Both the position numbers and the translations under genes were made by a program. Positions 1 through 5,877 of a stretch of 12,227 nt of DNA are shown one piece after another (within the stretch, counting starts at the first letter, position 1; each line of letters starts with the position of its first letter). Location: assembly GCA_902496275.1 (NCBI GenBank), contig CABVAC010000053.1:1-12227 (forward strand), written 5' to 3'. Source of the stretch: an uncultured Collinsella sp. Its GTDB lineage: Bacteria > Actinomycetota > Coriobacteriia > Coriobacteriales > Coriobacteriaceae. Below the pieces are notes generated by a model. The model did not search any database and had not been told where the DNA came from. It worked only from the letters and a program-made list of their open reading frames with translations.

Positions 1-30
1 GCTGACGACGGCAGCAGGCGATGCGCCTTC

Positions 31-153
31 TTACACCACGCTCGCGCGCGCGATCCGATCGCGACTCTGAAGAACGAAAATCGATGCACTTTTGGCCTCT
101 GGCACCGATTTTTGAGGCCATTTGGCTGCCACCAAACTGGTAACAGTACTCAT
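31..153 (-). CDS. Candidate 40-residue small ORF, unknown
   Basis: A 40-codon frame starts at an ATG whose first base is 153. AAGGG lies about six bases upstream on the minus strand (AAAAAGGGCCAAAT before ATG), a reasonable ribosome site. The frame is also open upstream to 273, but no upstream start has a comparable site. The product begins MSTVTSLVAA and ends RIARASVV. It is basic, shows no membrane segment or motif, and I recognise no family. It could be a real small protein, or part of a repeated non-coding element that happens to be open. The hairpin at 196-227 would lie upstream of it on the same strand. Confidence 0.25.
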   Translation of the reverse strand: MSTVTSLVAAKWPQKSVPEAKSASIFVLQSRDRIARASVV

Positions 154-192
154 ATTTGGCCCTTTTTGACCACCGGGTTTCCGGCAGGCCCC

Positions 193-227
193 AAAAGCGG
201 GCCCGAATCGCTCGATCCGGGCCCGCT
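193..227 (-). terminator. Possible intrinsic terminator (minus strand)
   Basis: Arms 196-205 and 218-227 form a perfect 10-bp stem (AGCGGGCCCG/CGGGCCCGCT). The 12-nt interior can add an inner ATCG/CGAT pairing. On the minus strand the stem runs into only four T residues (from AAAA at 193-196) before G-rich sequence, so the U-tract is weak. It would stop transcripts coming leftward from the IS. Confidence 0.4.
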
Positions 228-318
228 GGGGGTAGCGAGCACAATCGAGGTGTAAGAAGCAAGAGAGGGCCATCGCCTAGAATCGTCAGCGCCTAGATAT
301 TCAACGAGAGGAAAGACA

Positions 319-713
319 ATGGTCCGCAGCGACATGCTACCCCAGCCGGACCGGGGGCTCGGCCTCGACCGGCCCCAGACCGAGGCATTTCACCGACGAG
401 TTCAAGAGGAAGATAGTCGATCTCCACAACGCCGGAAAGCCCAGGCGCGAGGCCATGGACGAGTGCGACCTCGACAAGAGCACCGTGGAGAGGCGGGTCA
501 AGTCGATAAACGAGACCGGCTCGCCGCGCGCCGCCGACAACCGCACGCCCGAGTAGAACCGGATCCTGGAGCCCGAGCGCGAGAACCGCAGGCTCCGGAT
601 GGAGGTCAACGTCTTAAGACGAGCGGCGCCAGCATACGCTCGGAAGTCAGGGCCATGGCGGCCAACGGGGGGCCGCTGCCCCATATCGGCGCAGCGCTGG
701 CATCGAGGCCTTC
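319..713 (+). pseudogene. Decayed IS3-family orfA (HTH protein) relic
   Basis: This is the remains of the small helix-turn-helix protein of an IS3-type element. The original start is probably the ATG at 319, preceded by AGAGGAAAG. From 383 the homologous frame reads RHFTDEFKRKIVDL, then a recognition-helix-like segment (MDECDLDKSTVERRV) and a leucine-zipper-like tail (ERENRRLRMEV), the usual orfA order. The copy is broken. The start and the conserved core are in different frames, so at least one indel lies near 375-383. A TAG (554-556) sits where NRTPEQNR-type sequences normally carry Gln. After about 630 the similarity jumps between two frames (APAYARK, then VRAMAANGG, then PISAQ). It ends at the left terminus of the next IS, and no matching orfB is present. 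Its sequence is distinct from the orfA part of the neighbouring element. Confidence 0.8.
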
Positions 714-749
714 TGACCTGTGTCAAGATTTCGGACACGCATGCTCGAG
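714..749 (+). repeat. Left terminal inverted repeat of the IS
   Basis: This 36-bp end matches the reverse complement of 1984-2019 at 30 of 36 positions. Mismatches are at repeat position 9, positions 12-15 and position 33. The inner block TTTCGGACACGCATGCT is identical in both ends, and the outer block TGACCTGT is also shared. This end lies just past the transposase stop codon. Confidence 0.9.
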
Positions 750-752
750 AAA

Positions 753-1934
753 TCAAGCGGCCATAGGCATGGCCTCGAGCTTGGGCTCGGTTCTCTCGAA
801 GAAGGCCGCCATGGCCTCGGCCGGCACCTTGTAGCCGATCGTCGAGCGGGGCCTTCGGCGGTTGTAGTACGCCTCGATGAACTCGACCACCGCGTGCTTG
901 GCGGAATCCCTGGTCGGGAAGCTGCGCCTGTAGTACATCTCGTTCTTCAGCATGGCGAGGAACGACTCGGCCACCGTGTTGTCGTGGCAGTTGCCGGTGC
1001 GGCTGCAGGACAGCCGCACGTCGTTGTCGCGCGCCCATTCGGCCAGAAGCCTGCTGGTGTACTGGGCGCCGCGGTCGGCGTGGAATATCGCGTTGCCGGC
1101 CACGTAGCCGCGCGATTTGGCCGACGCCAGCGCCGAAACCACGATGTCGGCGGTCATGCGCTCGGAGAGCGACCAGCCCACCACCATGCGGGTGTTGGGG
1201 TCGATGACCGTCGACAGGTACAGCCATCCCTCGCCGGTGCGCAGGTAGGTGATGTCGCCCACGAGCTTGTAGGTTGGAACGGGACTGGTGAAGTCGCGGC
1301 GCACCAGGTCGGGCCGGGGCCTGGCCTTCGGGTCGGGGATGGTGGCGCGCTTCCTGGCGTTGGGCGTGCAGCCGCGTATTCCCAGCTCGCGCATCAGCTT
1401 GCGCACCCTGTACAGGGTCAATCCGGAGAACTCGCCGGGCAGGAAGCATTTCACGAACCGGAAGCCGAACCTGCGGTCCGACTCCAGCCACACGCGCCGG
1501 ACCGCCTCGCGCTCGGCCGACCAGTCTTCTCGCGGGCAGCCGTTGGAGAGCCACGAGTAGAAGCCCGATCGGCTCACGCCGAGCACGCGGGCCATCATTT
1601 TCACCGGGAATTCGGCCTTCTCCGCCAACATCATCCGGTAGTATGCGGCTACGCCTGGCTTTTGGCGAAGAAGGCCGCGGCTTTTTTTCAAGAAGGCGTT
1701 CTCCATCTCGAGCTCGCGTATGCGCCTTTTCGCCTCGCGAAGCTCGCGGTCCTCGGCCTTGGGGTCGGGCCCGCCGGCAAGCTCGCGCCGGCGGTTCTGC
1801 ACCCACTTGTTCACGGTCTTGGAATTCAGGCCCAGTTCTGCGCAGCATTCCGTTATCGGCCTGCCCGTCGAGATGATGTAGTCGACGGTCTCGCGCCTGA
1901 ACTCGTCGGTGTACCTGGCGGCTGGGTTGGACAT
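753..1934 (-). CDS. IS3-family transposase, natural OrfA-OrfB fusion
   Basis: This is the DDE transposase that moves the surrounding element. Residues 1-80 are the OrfA part: a helix-turn-helix (YTDEFRRETVDYI...LGLNSKTVNKWV) followed by a leucine-zipper-like helix ending ELEMENAFLKK. Residues from about 95 are OrfB: an HTH_21-like segment (VLGVSRSGFYSWL) and an rve integrase core with D227 (VGDITYL), D287 (FHADRGAQYTS) and E323 (NTVAESFLAMLKNE), a 35-residue D-E gap. IS3 elements normally express OrfA and OrfB in overlapping frames joined by -1 frameshifting. Here a run of seven A (codons K83-K84-S85) puts both in one frame. In the alternative frame the sequence after the run reads KKAAAFFAKSQA and then stops, which looks like the ancestral OrfA end. 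The start has AGAGGA about nine bases upstream. All catalytic residues are present, so it may be active. Confidence 0.93.
   Translation of the reverse strand: MSNPAARYTDEFRRETVDYIISTGRPITECCAELGLNSKTVNKWVQNRRRELAGGPDPKAEDRELREAKRRIRELEMENAFLKKSRGLLRQKPGVAAYYRMMLAEKAEFPVKMMARVLGVSRSGFYSWLSNGCPREDWSAEREAVRRVWLESDRRFGFRFVKCFLPGEFSGLTLYRVRKLMRELGIRGCTPNARKRATIPDPKARPRPDLVRRDFTSPVPTYKLVGDITYLRTGEGWLYLSTVIDPNTRMVVGWSLSERMTADIVVSALASAKSRGYVAGNAIFHADRGAQYTSRLLAEWARDNDVRLSCSRTGNCHDNTVAESFLAMLKNEMYYRRSFPTRDSAKHAVVEFIEAYYNRRRPRSTIGYKVPAEAMAAFFERTEPKLEAMPMAA
1681..1688 (-). promoter_or_regulatory. A7G slippery run at the OrfA/OrfB junction
   Basis: On the minus strand the sequence is TTG AAA AAA AGC, with seven A (plus-strand T at 1682-1688) followed by G. 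With six A, zero-frame reading would give the short OrfA ending AKSQA, and a -1 slip would give the fused protein. With seven A the fused protein is the direct product. Slippage of RNA polymerase or ribosomes on the run could still restore some OrfA, which often limits transposition in this family. Confidence 0.7.
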
Positions 1935-1983
1935 AGCATACCGTCCTCTCGGTCGTCGATGAATGCATTCTAAAGGATTGGGC

Positions 1984-2019
1984 CTCTAGCATGCGTGTCC
2001 GAAAAGACGATACAGGTCA
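1984..2019 (-). repeat. Right terminal inverted repeat of the IS
   Basis: This is the partner of 714-749. It lies upstream of the transposase start on the coding strand, so it may carry part of the transposase promoter, but I see no clear -35/-10 pair. Its outermost TGA also reads as the stop codon of the neighbouring membrane protein gene. Confidence 0.9.
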
Positions 2020-3135
2020 GACAACCCAATCAGACGTCGTCTCGAGCGCGTCCTCTGCACGGTCGAGCGTGCTTCTGGCCTTGGCACCCTGTTTGAACCA
2101 CGAGCGCAGGTCCTCGAGCGTGCTGCCCGCTGCATACACCTTGATTTTGCGACCGCCTTTCGTGGTCACCGTGCAACGGTCGCCGCTCTCGCTGTTCTCG
2201 TGCGCCGTGACCTTCTTGAGGTAATCGCGACGGAACGCCACGACGCGGGCATTGCTGATCTCGATGAACCAATCATCGTCGACAAGCGAAGTGCCCGTGG
2301 TACCTCGACTTGCCATCTCCTCGGCGAAGGAGAAGCCGAGTTCGCGCTCCTGCCTGCCGATCTCGAGGATGCCGCGGGCGGGCATGCTGAGCATGAGCAG
2401 GGGCAGGAGTCCCCCTATGAACAGGAAGAGGAACGGGACGAGCAAGAGCAGACGAGCACCGGCATCGGTGAAAACAGCCATGAAGGCGATCACGAGCGAG
2501 AAGACGAGCGCCATGCCGTTGAAAACAATCGTCAACGGCTTGATGGCAGACCAACACAGGCCCGCCTTGGTCATGGGACCGTCGACGGCGTCCGAGACTT
2601 CGATGCCCTCTTCCTCCAGACGGGCGAGGAGGTTGAGCGAGCACACCCCCTCGAGGCTTATCGAGCAGAACTTCCAGTCGCCCTCGAACAGGTCGATCCT
2701 CATCATCTGCGTGTGAAGCGTTGCACGGGTGATGTTGCCAAACGTCGTCTCCTTGCGGATGCCGAAGGCGTTACGCGAGAGAATTCGCTCACCGTCCACG
2801 TCGATGCGCGGGATGCTCAGCAGGGCCCAGATGGCCATGCCCGCGAGCGCCATGGCGTGACCGAACCACACAAGTTCGTGGTCCCACTCGCCCAACGAGA
2901 CGCCCTGCCAGACGTAGACACCCAGCATGAGCAGTTCGAACGCGACGGCGCAGCAGGCGATGATCGTGCGGATGGCAGCGGGCATGCGCACCGTGAAGCG
3001 ATCGAGGCTGTCCGTCGCCTCACTGCGCTCGCGCGCGCCGCGACGGGCGACCCATGCAGTGAGCGGACCGACGATGAACACCACCATCGCCACGCGCAGG
3101 AACGATTCGAGTATGTCGCCCATATTAACCACCAT
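2017..3135 (-). CDS. Unknown five-helix membrane protein, 3' end at IS junction
   Basis: I do not recognise this 372-residue protein. It has hydrophobic segments at about 12-30, 53-76, 89-108, 200-222 and 228-250. Two soluble regions rich in predicted strand lie at about 109-195 and 252-350. Each follows a membrane block and has the look of a bacterial PH-like domain (for example IDVDGERILSRNAFGIRKETTFGNI), but this is only an impression. The two-fold layout suggests an internal repeat. The ATG at 3135 has a poor ribosome site. The ATG at 3123 (residue 5, MGDILE) has GGTGG upstream and may be the true start. The last residues SDWVV run straight into the IS terminus, whose TGA is the stop codon, so the native C-terminus may be lost or altered. 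No partner gene lies in the same operon. Confidence 0.75.
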   Translation of the reverse strand: MVVNMGDILESFLRVAMVVFIVGPLTAWVARRGARERSEATDSLDRFTVRMPAAIRTIIACCAVAFELLMLGVYVWQGVSLGEWDHELVWFGHAMALAGMAIWALLSIPRIDVDGERILSRNAFGIRKETTFGNITRATLHTQMMRIDLFEGDWKFCSISLEGVCSLNLLARLEEEGIEVSDAVDGPMTKAGLCWSAIKPLTIVFNGMALVFSLVIAFMAVFTDAGARLLLLVPFLFLFIGGLLPLLMLSMPARGILEIGRQERELGFSFAEEMASRGTTGTSLVDDDWFIEISNARVVAFRRDYLKKVTAHENSESGDRCTVTTKGGRKIKVYAAGSTLEDLRSWFKQGAKARSTLDRAEDALETTSDWVV

Positions 3136-3161
3136 CCCAATAGAAAACGTGAATTTGGGAG

Positions 3162-3170
3162 ACTATAGCA
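3162..3170 (-). promoter_or_regulatory. Candidate extended -10 promoter for the membrane protein gene
   Basis: On the minus strand the sequence is TGCTATAGT, an extended -10 (TGn plus TATAGT) about 27 bases before the first ATG of the membrane protein gene. No good -35 hexamer lies 16-18 bases further upstream, which extended -10 promoters can tolerate. Confidence 0.4.
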
Positions 3171-3310
3171 GAGCGAAGCGATCTGCACGGCATCGTCCGG
3201 GTGTTTTCGGCATACGGTGGAAACCAGCGGCAGCGGACGTTGAGAACTCACCCAAAAGACGCGATTCGACCGAAGCGATTCTTCTTGACTTGGTCTCAAT
3301 GTGATACGAC

Positions 3311-3838
3311 ATGCGCCACTACCTGCGCGGTCTAGCGGCCCTGATCGAAGAGGGTCACACCGATGAGGCACTCGAGCGCATCGACGCGCTCTGCGAGACC
3401 AACGACCGCACCGCCGTGCGCCGCTACTGCGCCAACGAAACGGTCAACATTGCGCTCTCGTCGCTTTCCGCGGACATCAACGCGCACGGCATCACCGCCG
3501 ACCTGCGCGCCGCCGTGCCCGAAACCGTCCACGTGGGCGATGTCGATCTGTTCAGTGTGGTATCGAACGCCCTGGACAATGCCATCGCCGCGGCGAGCGC
3601 CGCCCCCGAAGGCAAGCGGTTTGTCGACCTGGACCTTCGCTACGAAGACGGTCAGCTTCTATTGCTGGTTTCCAACACATTTGGACGGGCGCCGCACATG
3701 GTCGACGGCATGCCCGTGGCTCAGCACACTGGGCACGGCTTTGGCACCAAGAGCATTATGCTTGCCGTCGAGCGCATGAACGGCAACTGCCAGTTCCGCA
3801 TTAACGGCGACCGGATTGAGCTGCGCGCCGTGATGTAG
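3311..3838 (+). pseudogene. C-terminal fragment of an AgrC-like GHKL histidine kinase
   Basis: The 175-residue frame covers only the kinase core of a membrane sensor kinase of the AgrC/HPK10 type. It begins MRHYLRGLAALIEEG, the dimerisation helix normally preceded by an (R)HD phospho-acceptor box. It then has the ATP-binding part: N-box DLFSVVSNALDNAIAAA (N86, N90) and glycine box GHGFGTKSI (G141-I149). The sensor and membrane half is missing, and no response regulator is adjacent. Upstream in frame the codons are TGA TAC GAC ATG CGC CAC, so a stop replaces the expected Arg and Tyr replaces the expected His. The ATG has no ribosome site. I therefore read it as the remnant of a truncated kinase gene rather than a functional short protein. 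A stand-alone ATPase domain remains possible because the rest of the frame is intact. Confidence 0.7.
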
Positions 3839-3856
3839 GGGCTGCCGCCAGCCTCG

Positions 3857-4432
3857 CTACAGCGGTGCAGCCGCCGGGGTCAGCTGCTTGATGTAGGCCC
3901 ACATGCGCTGCTTGGCGGCCTTGTCGGTGAGCGCCGCCTCAAAACCGTCGAGCGCCAGCACGCGGCGCCCCTGCACATGGGCGACCAGGCCGGGCTTGAG
4001 CATGGCAGTGTCAAAGTCATCAATCGCCACAAGCATATCGGCATAGGTTTCGCGCATGACATCGGCCGCACTGTTATCGAGCAGCAGCACCGCCTCGGGA
4101 TCCAGAGCCTCCAGTGCCTCGCGGAACAGGTCGCACGGCAGGGCGTGGCCCACCGTCACAGCTCCGTCGCCCGCGCCGGCAACACTCGCCAGCACACAAA
4201 AATCTTCGGGCGCGTAACCGATTGCCCCGAGCGCCTTGCGCAATGCGGCACCATCCGCGCCGGCGGCAAGTTCGCCGCCCGAGCGCTCGGCATCATCCAA
4301 ATCACCTTTGACCAGCACGATCGGCGAGCACGCGTTGCCCGCGATGCGCACACCGCGATCTGCAAGCGATGCAAGCTCCTGCTCGGCCGCCTGGGCGATG
4401 GCTTCTTTTTTCTGGCTTTGTGACGTGGGCAT
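3857..4432 (-). CDS. Uracil-DNA glycosylase-like protein lacking catalytic motifs
   Basis: The 191-residue soluble protein has no signal peptide. The start at 4432 is chosen because GGAGAG lies five bases upstream. The ATGs at 4453 and 4462 overlap or abut a TATAAT and lack such a site. Its layout follows the UDG superfamily: a strand then loop (IVLVKGDLDDAERSGGEL, about 38-55), a helix (GAALRKALGAIGYAPEDF), a helix-strand (LFREALEALDPEAVLLLDNSA, about 102-122) and a C-terminal block (VLALDGFEAALTDKAAKQRMWAYIKQL, about 158-184) resembling the HPxxLL...K..W segment. The GEAPGxxE motif appears as KGDLDDAE (42-49) and the catalytic HP is replaced by DG, so glycosylase activity is unlikely. It converges on the kinase fragment with an 18-bp gap. 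The fold assignment is inference; the absence of the motifs is directly visible. Confidence 0.7.
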   Translation of the reverse strand: MPTSQSQKKEAIAQAAEQELASLADRGVRIAGNACSPIVLVKGDLDDAERSGGELAAGADGAALRKALGAIGYAPEDFCVLASVAGAGDGAVTVGHALPCDLFREALEALDPEAVLLLDNSAADVMRETYADMLVAIDDFDTAMLKPGLVAHVQGRRVLALDGFEAALTDKAAKQRMWAYIKQLTPAAAPL

Positions 4433-4460
4433 GCGCTCTCCAATCGTTTGCATGCCCACC

Positions 4461-4466
4461 ATTATA
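4461..4466 (-). promoter_or_regulatory. -10 element for the UDG-like gene
   Basis: A perfect TATAAT on the minus strand lies 28 bases before the ATG at 4432. No convincing TTGACA-like hexamer is found 16-18 bases upstream. Its position argues against the longer start at 4462. Confidence 0.5.
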
Positions 4467-4568
4467 TAAAAGAGCCGCCCGCGAGTGGTTGCTTTACGAG
4501 CCGCTGGGTATAAGCACGGTCGTACTGATTTTTACGCGGCCGAGCCGCGTCGTATTATGGAGGTCACC

Positions 4569-4889
4569 ATGGCTGACATTAAGCAGATTACCCCCGAGAA
4601 CTTCGGCGCTGTCGTCAACGATAGCCTGCCCGTACTGGTTGATTTTTGGGCCCCGTGGTGCGGCCCCTGCCGCTCGCTCTCGCCCATCGTAGACGAGGTT
4701 GCCGACGAGCTGGCCGGCAAGTTGGCTGTGGCCAAGTGCAACGTCGACGACAACCAGGACCTGGCCATGAAGTTTGGCGTCATGAGCATCCCCACGCTGA
4801 TCGTCTTTAAGAACGGCGAGGAGGTCGACCGCTCGGTTGGCGCCCTACCCAAGGCAAGACTTCAGGCACTGCTGGAGAAACATCTGTAA
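4569..4889 (+). CDS. trxA: Thioredoxin
   Basis: This is a cytoplasmic disulfide reductase of 106 residues, the standard single-domain length. It reduces target disulfides through a Cys pair that is recharged by thioredoxin reductase. The active site WCGPC is at residues 30-34 after the usual VDFWAP strand, and the cis-proline motif SIPT is at 73-76 (P75). Family landmarks NVDDNQDLAMKFGV and VFKNGEEVDRSVGAL are present. One additional Cys (C57) lies outside the active site. The start at 4569 is set by GGAGG five bases upstream. A longer in-frame extension to 4485 exists but has no ribosome site and is not family-like. Thioredoxin reductase is not adjacent. The gene is probably monocistronic and ends at the terminator at 5001-5039. 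Confidence 0.96.
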   Translation: MADIKQITPENFGAVVNDSLPVLVDFWAPWCGPCRSLSPIVDEVADELAGKLAVAKCNVDDNQDLAMKFGVMSIPTLIVFKNGEEVDRSVGALPKARLQALLEKHL

Positions 4890-4916
4890 TACGCTTGTTA
4901 CCCATCTGCCGTCCAT

Positions 4917-4935
4917 GAGCGGTTTCGCACCGCTC
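4917..4935 (+). other. Short hairpin in the trxA 3' region
   Basis: A perfect 7-bp stem (GAGCGGT/ACCGCTC) encloses a TTCGC loop 28 bases after the trxA stop. It has no U-tract, so it is not a terminator by itself. It may protect the transcript end or be part of an uncharacterised 3' structure ahead of the terminator. Confidence 0.35.
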
Positions 4936-5000
4936 GCCGGAGTGCCAAACGCAAGGTATGCGACCACGGATAGTATGGTAGATACAAACAGCCCCCAGTG

Positions 5001-5039
5001 AACGGGTGCGGGTCAGACGGACTCGCACCCGTTTTCTTA
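5001..5039 (+). terminator. Strong intrinsic terminator
   Basis: Arms 5001-5010 and 5024-5033 pair perfectly (AACGGGTGCG/CGCACCCGTT). Four further inner pairs, one of them G-U, give a 14-bp stem with a 5-nt loop (AGACG). It runs directly into TTTTCTTAT at 5032-5040. It ends transcripts from trxA before the nikR operon begins at 5110. Confidence 0.85.
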
Positions 5040-5109
5040 TGCGGCGGCGCCCAAGGCGGGCGTAGTAGAATCTGAACCACCATATCGCCCCGTACAAAAG
5101 GAGATTCCT

Positions 5110-5358
5110 ATGCATGACGTCGGAATGAACATGAGCCAGCTTGCCATGAGCGTCAAGCAGGTCGACGACACCATTGAGCTCGCTCACGAGTGGAGCCATC
5201 AGCTGCTGCATGCGACCGAGAACTTTGATATGGAGCGCATTGGCGCCAAGCTCGAGGCCGCCATGGCGGCACTCCACGAGGCGCACGATGCGCTCGAGGG
5301 CTACGAGGAGGCCATCGAGGCAGATCACAACTCCGTCGGCTCTGTGAAACTGGTGTAA
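5110..5358 (+). CDS. Small His-containing helical protein co-transcribed with nikR
   Basis: The 82-residue protein is of unknown family. The start is well set: AAGGAG lies seven bases before the ATG. It is almost entirely predicted helix, acidic, and carries seven His (2, 26, 30, 34, 55, 58, 73) and several Met (1, 6, 8, 13). The central pair of helices (about 10-36 and 40-70) could form a helical hairpin. It has no Cys, signal peptide or membrane segment. The stop codon is followed one base later by the GTG start of nikR, so the two are almost certainly translationally coupled. A role in nickel sensing, storage or NikR function is inferred from this coupling and the His content only. Confidence 0.8.
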   Translation: MHDVGMNMSQLAMSVKQVDDTIELAHEWSHQLLHATENFDMERIGAKLEAAMAALHEAHDALEGYEEAIEADHNSVGSVKLV

Positions 5359-5359
5359 C

Positions 5360-5854
5360 GTGGCCGAGCACGAGCACGCGCACGGCCACGGTGCGGACGA
5401 CGATGCGAGCTGCCGCTGCAGCGGCCCCAGCTCCGAGCTGGTCCGCTTTTCGGTCACCGCGCCCGACGACCTGCTGCACCGCTTTGACGAGCAGATCGCG
5501 CGCCGCGGTGACGTGGCTAACCGATCCGAGGCCGTACGCGATCTGATTCGCGCCTCGATCGCCAAGGAGCAGATGCGCACGCCCGATGAGCATGTTATCG
5601 GGTCGCTCACCATGATTTACGACCACCATACCGGCGACCTGACGCGCCGTCTGGACGAAGTGCAGCACGACTACACCGACGAGATCGTATCGACCATGCA
5701 CGTGCATCTGGATCACCACAACTGCTTGGAGATTCTGGCGCTCAAGGGTCGCGGCGAGCGCGTCTACGAACTAGCCGACCGCCTGCTGGGCCTGCGCGGC
5801 GTTAAGCACGGCGAGCTCACCTGCGCCGCCACCAAGCAAAGCCTGGGGCTGTAA
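5360..5854 (+). CDS. nikR: NikR-type nickel-responsive transcriptional regulator
   Basis: NikR binds nickel and then represses nickel uptake or controls nickel enzyme genes. At 164 residues it is longer than the usual 130-140. Residues about 26-68 are the ribbon-helix-helix DNA-binding domain (LVRFSVTAPDDLLHRFDEQIARRG...SEAVRDLI). The C-terminal ACT-like domain carries all four square-planar nickel ligands: H103 (VQHDYTD), H114 and H116 (MHVHLDHH) and C122 (NCLEIL), equivalent to E. coli H76, H87, H89 and C95. The first roughly 25 residues are an added segment with H4, H6, H8, H10, C18 and C20. The start is GTG with no ribosome site of its own, one base after the upstream stop, consistent with coupling. 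Downstream lie the palindrome and hypF. I found no convincing GTATGA-N16-TCATAC operator in the window. Confidence 0.93.
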   Translation: MAEHEHAHGHGADDDASCRCSGPSSELVRFSVTAPDDLLHRFDEQIARRGDVANRSEAVRDLIRASIAKEQMRTPDEHVIGSLTMIYDHHTGDLTRRLDEVQHDYTDEIVSTMHVHLDHHNCLEILALKGRGERVYELADRLLGLRGVKHGELTCAATKQSLGL

Positions 5855-5877
5855 CGGGATTTCCCACAGCGCACCTG

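Larger units (their letters stand above)
1..318. other. Intergenic stretch with hairpins, no convincing gene
   Basis: This stretch lies left of the IS3 relic. It contains a short palindrome (49-63, CGCGAT/ATCGCG around CCG), a 7-bp hairpin (93-99 with 114-120, TGGCCTC/GAGGCCA) and a stronger GC-rich hairpin at 196-227 that is listed separately. The only ORF with a plausible ribosome site is a 40-codon frame on the minus strand, also listed separately. I recognise no RNA gene and no known family here. The low coding content next to two IS3 elements fits an eroded or rearranged junction region. Confidence 0.6.
714..2019 (-). mobile_element. IS3-family insertion sequence, about 1306 bp
   Basis: The element is bounded by imperfect terminal inverted repeats at 714-749 and 1984-2019, and starts TG and ends CA as usual for IS3. 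It contains one long transposase frame on the minus strand that fills nearly its whole length. Size and organisation fit the family (commonly 1.2-1.5 kb). No target-site duplication is visible: the bases outside are TTC on the left and GAC on the right. The flanks are unrelated, an IS3 relic on the left and a membrane protein gene on the right. This suggests that recombination or an adjacent deletion followed insertion. The repeats could be read two bases longer on each side (712-2021), but the TG/CA boundary is the more standard choice. Confidence 0.9.

Noticed and set aside
337..1992. Very long open frame on the minus strand through the IS (551 codons), and long plus-strand frames across it such as 720-1973
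   Set aside because: They are shadows of the transposase in GC-rich sequence. The products are Arg/Pro/Gly-rich with no family motifs, while the 753-1934 frame carries the full DDE set.
3284..3310. TTGACT as a -35 box driving the GHKL fragment
   Set aside because: No -10 hexamer lies at a usable distance, and the ATG lacks a ribosome site.
4485..4568. Upstream extension of thioredoxin
   Set aside because: It has no ribosome site and adds residues unlike the family. GGAGG sits directly before the ATG at 4569.
4956..4985. NikR-operator-like GTATGC...AGATAC half sites
   Set aside because: Only GTAT/ATAC match, the half-site spacing is larger than the E. coli GTATGA-N16-TCATAC site, and a strong terminator lies between it and the nikR operon.
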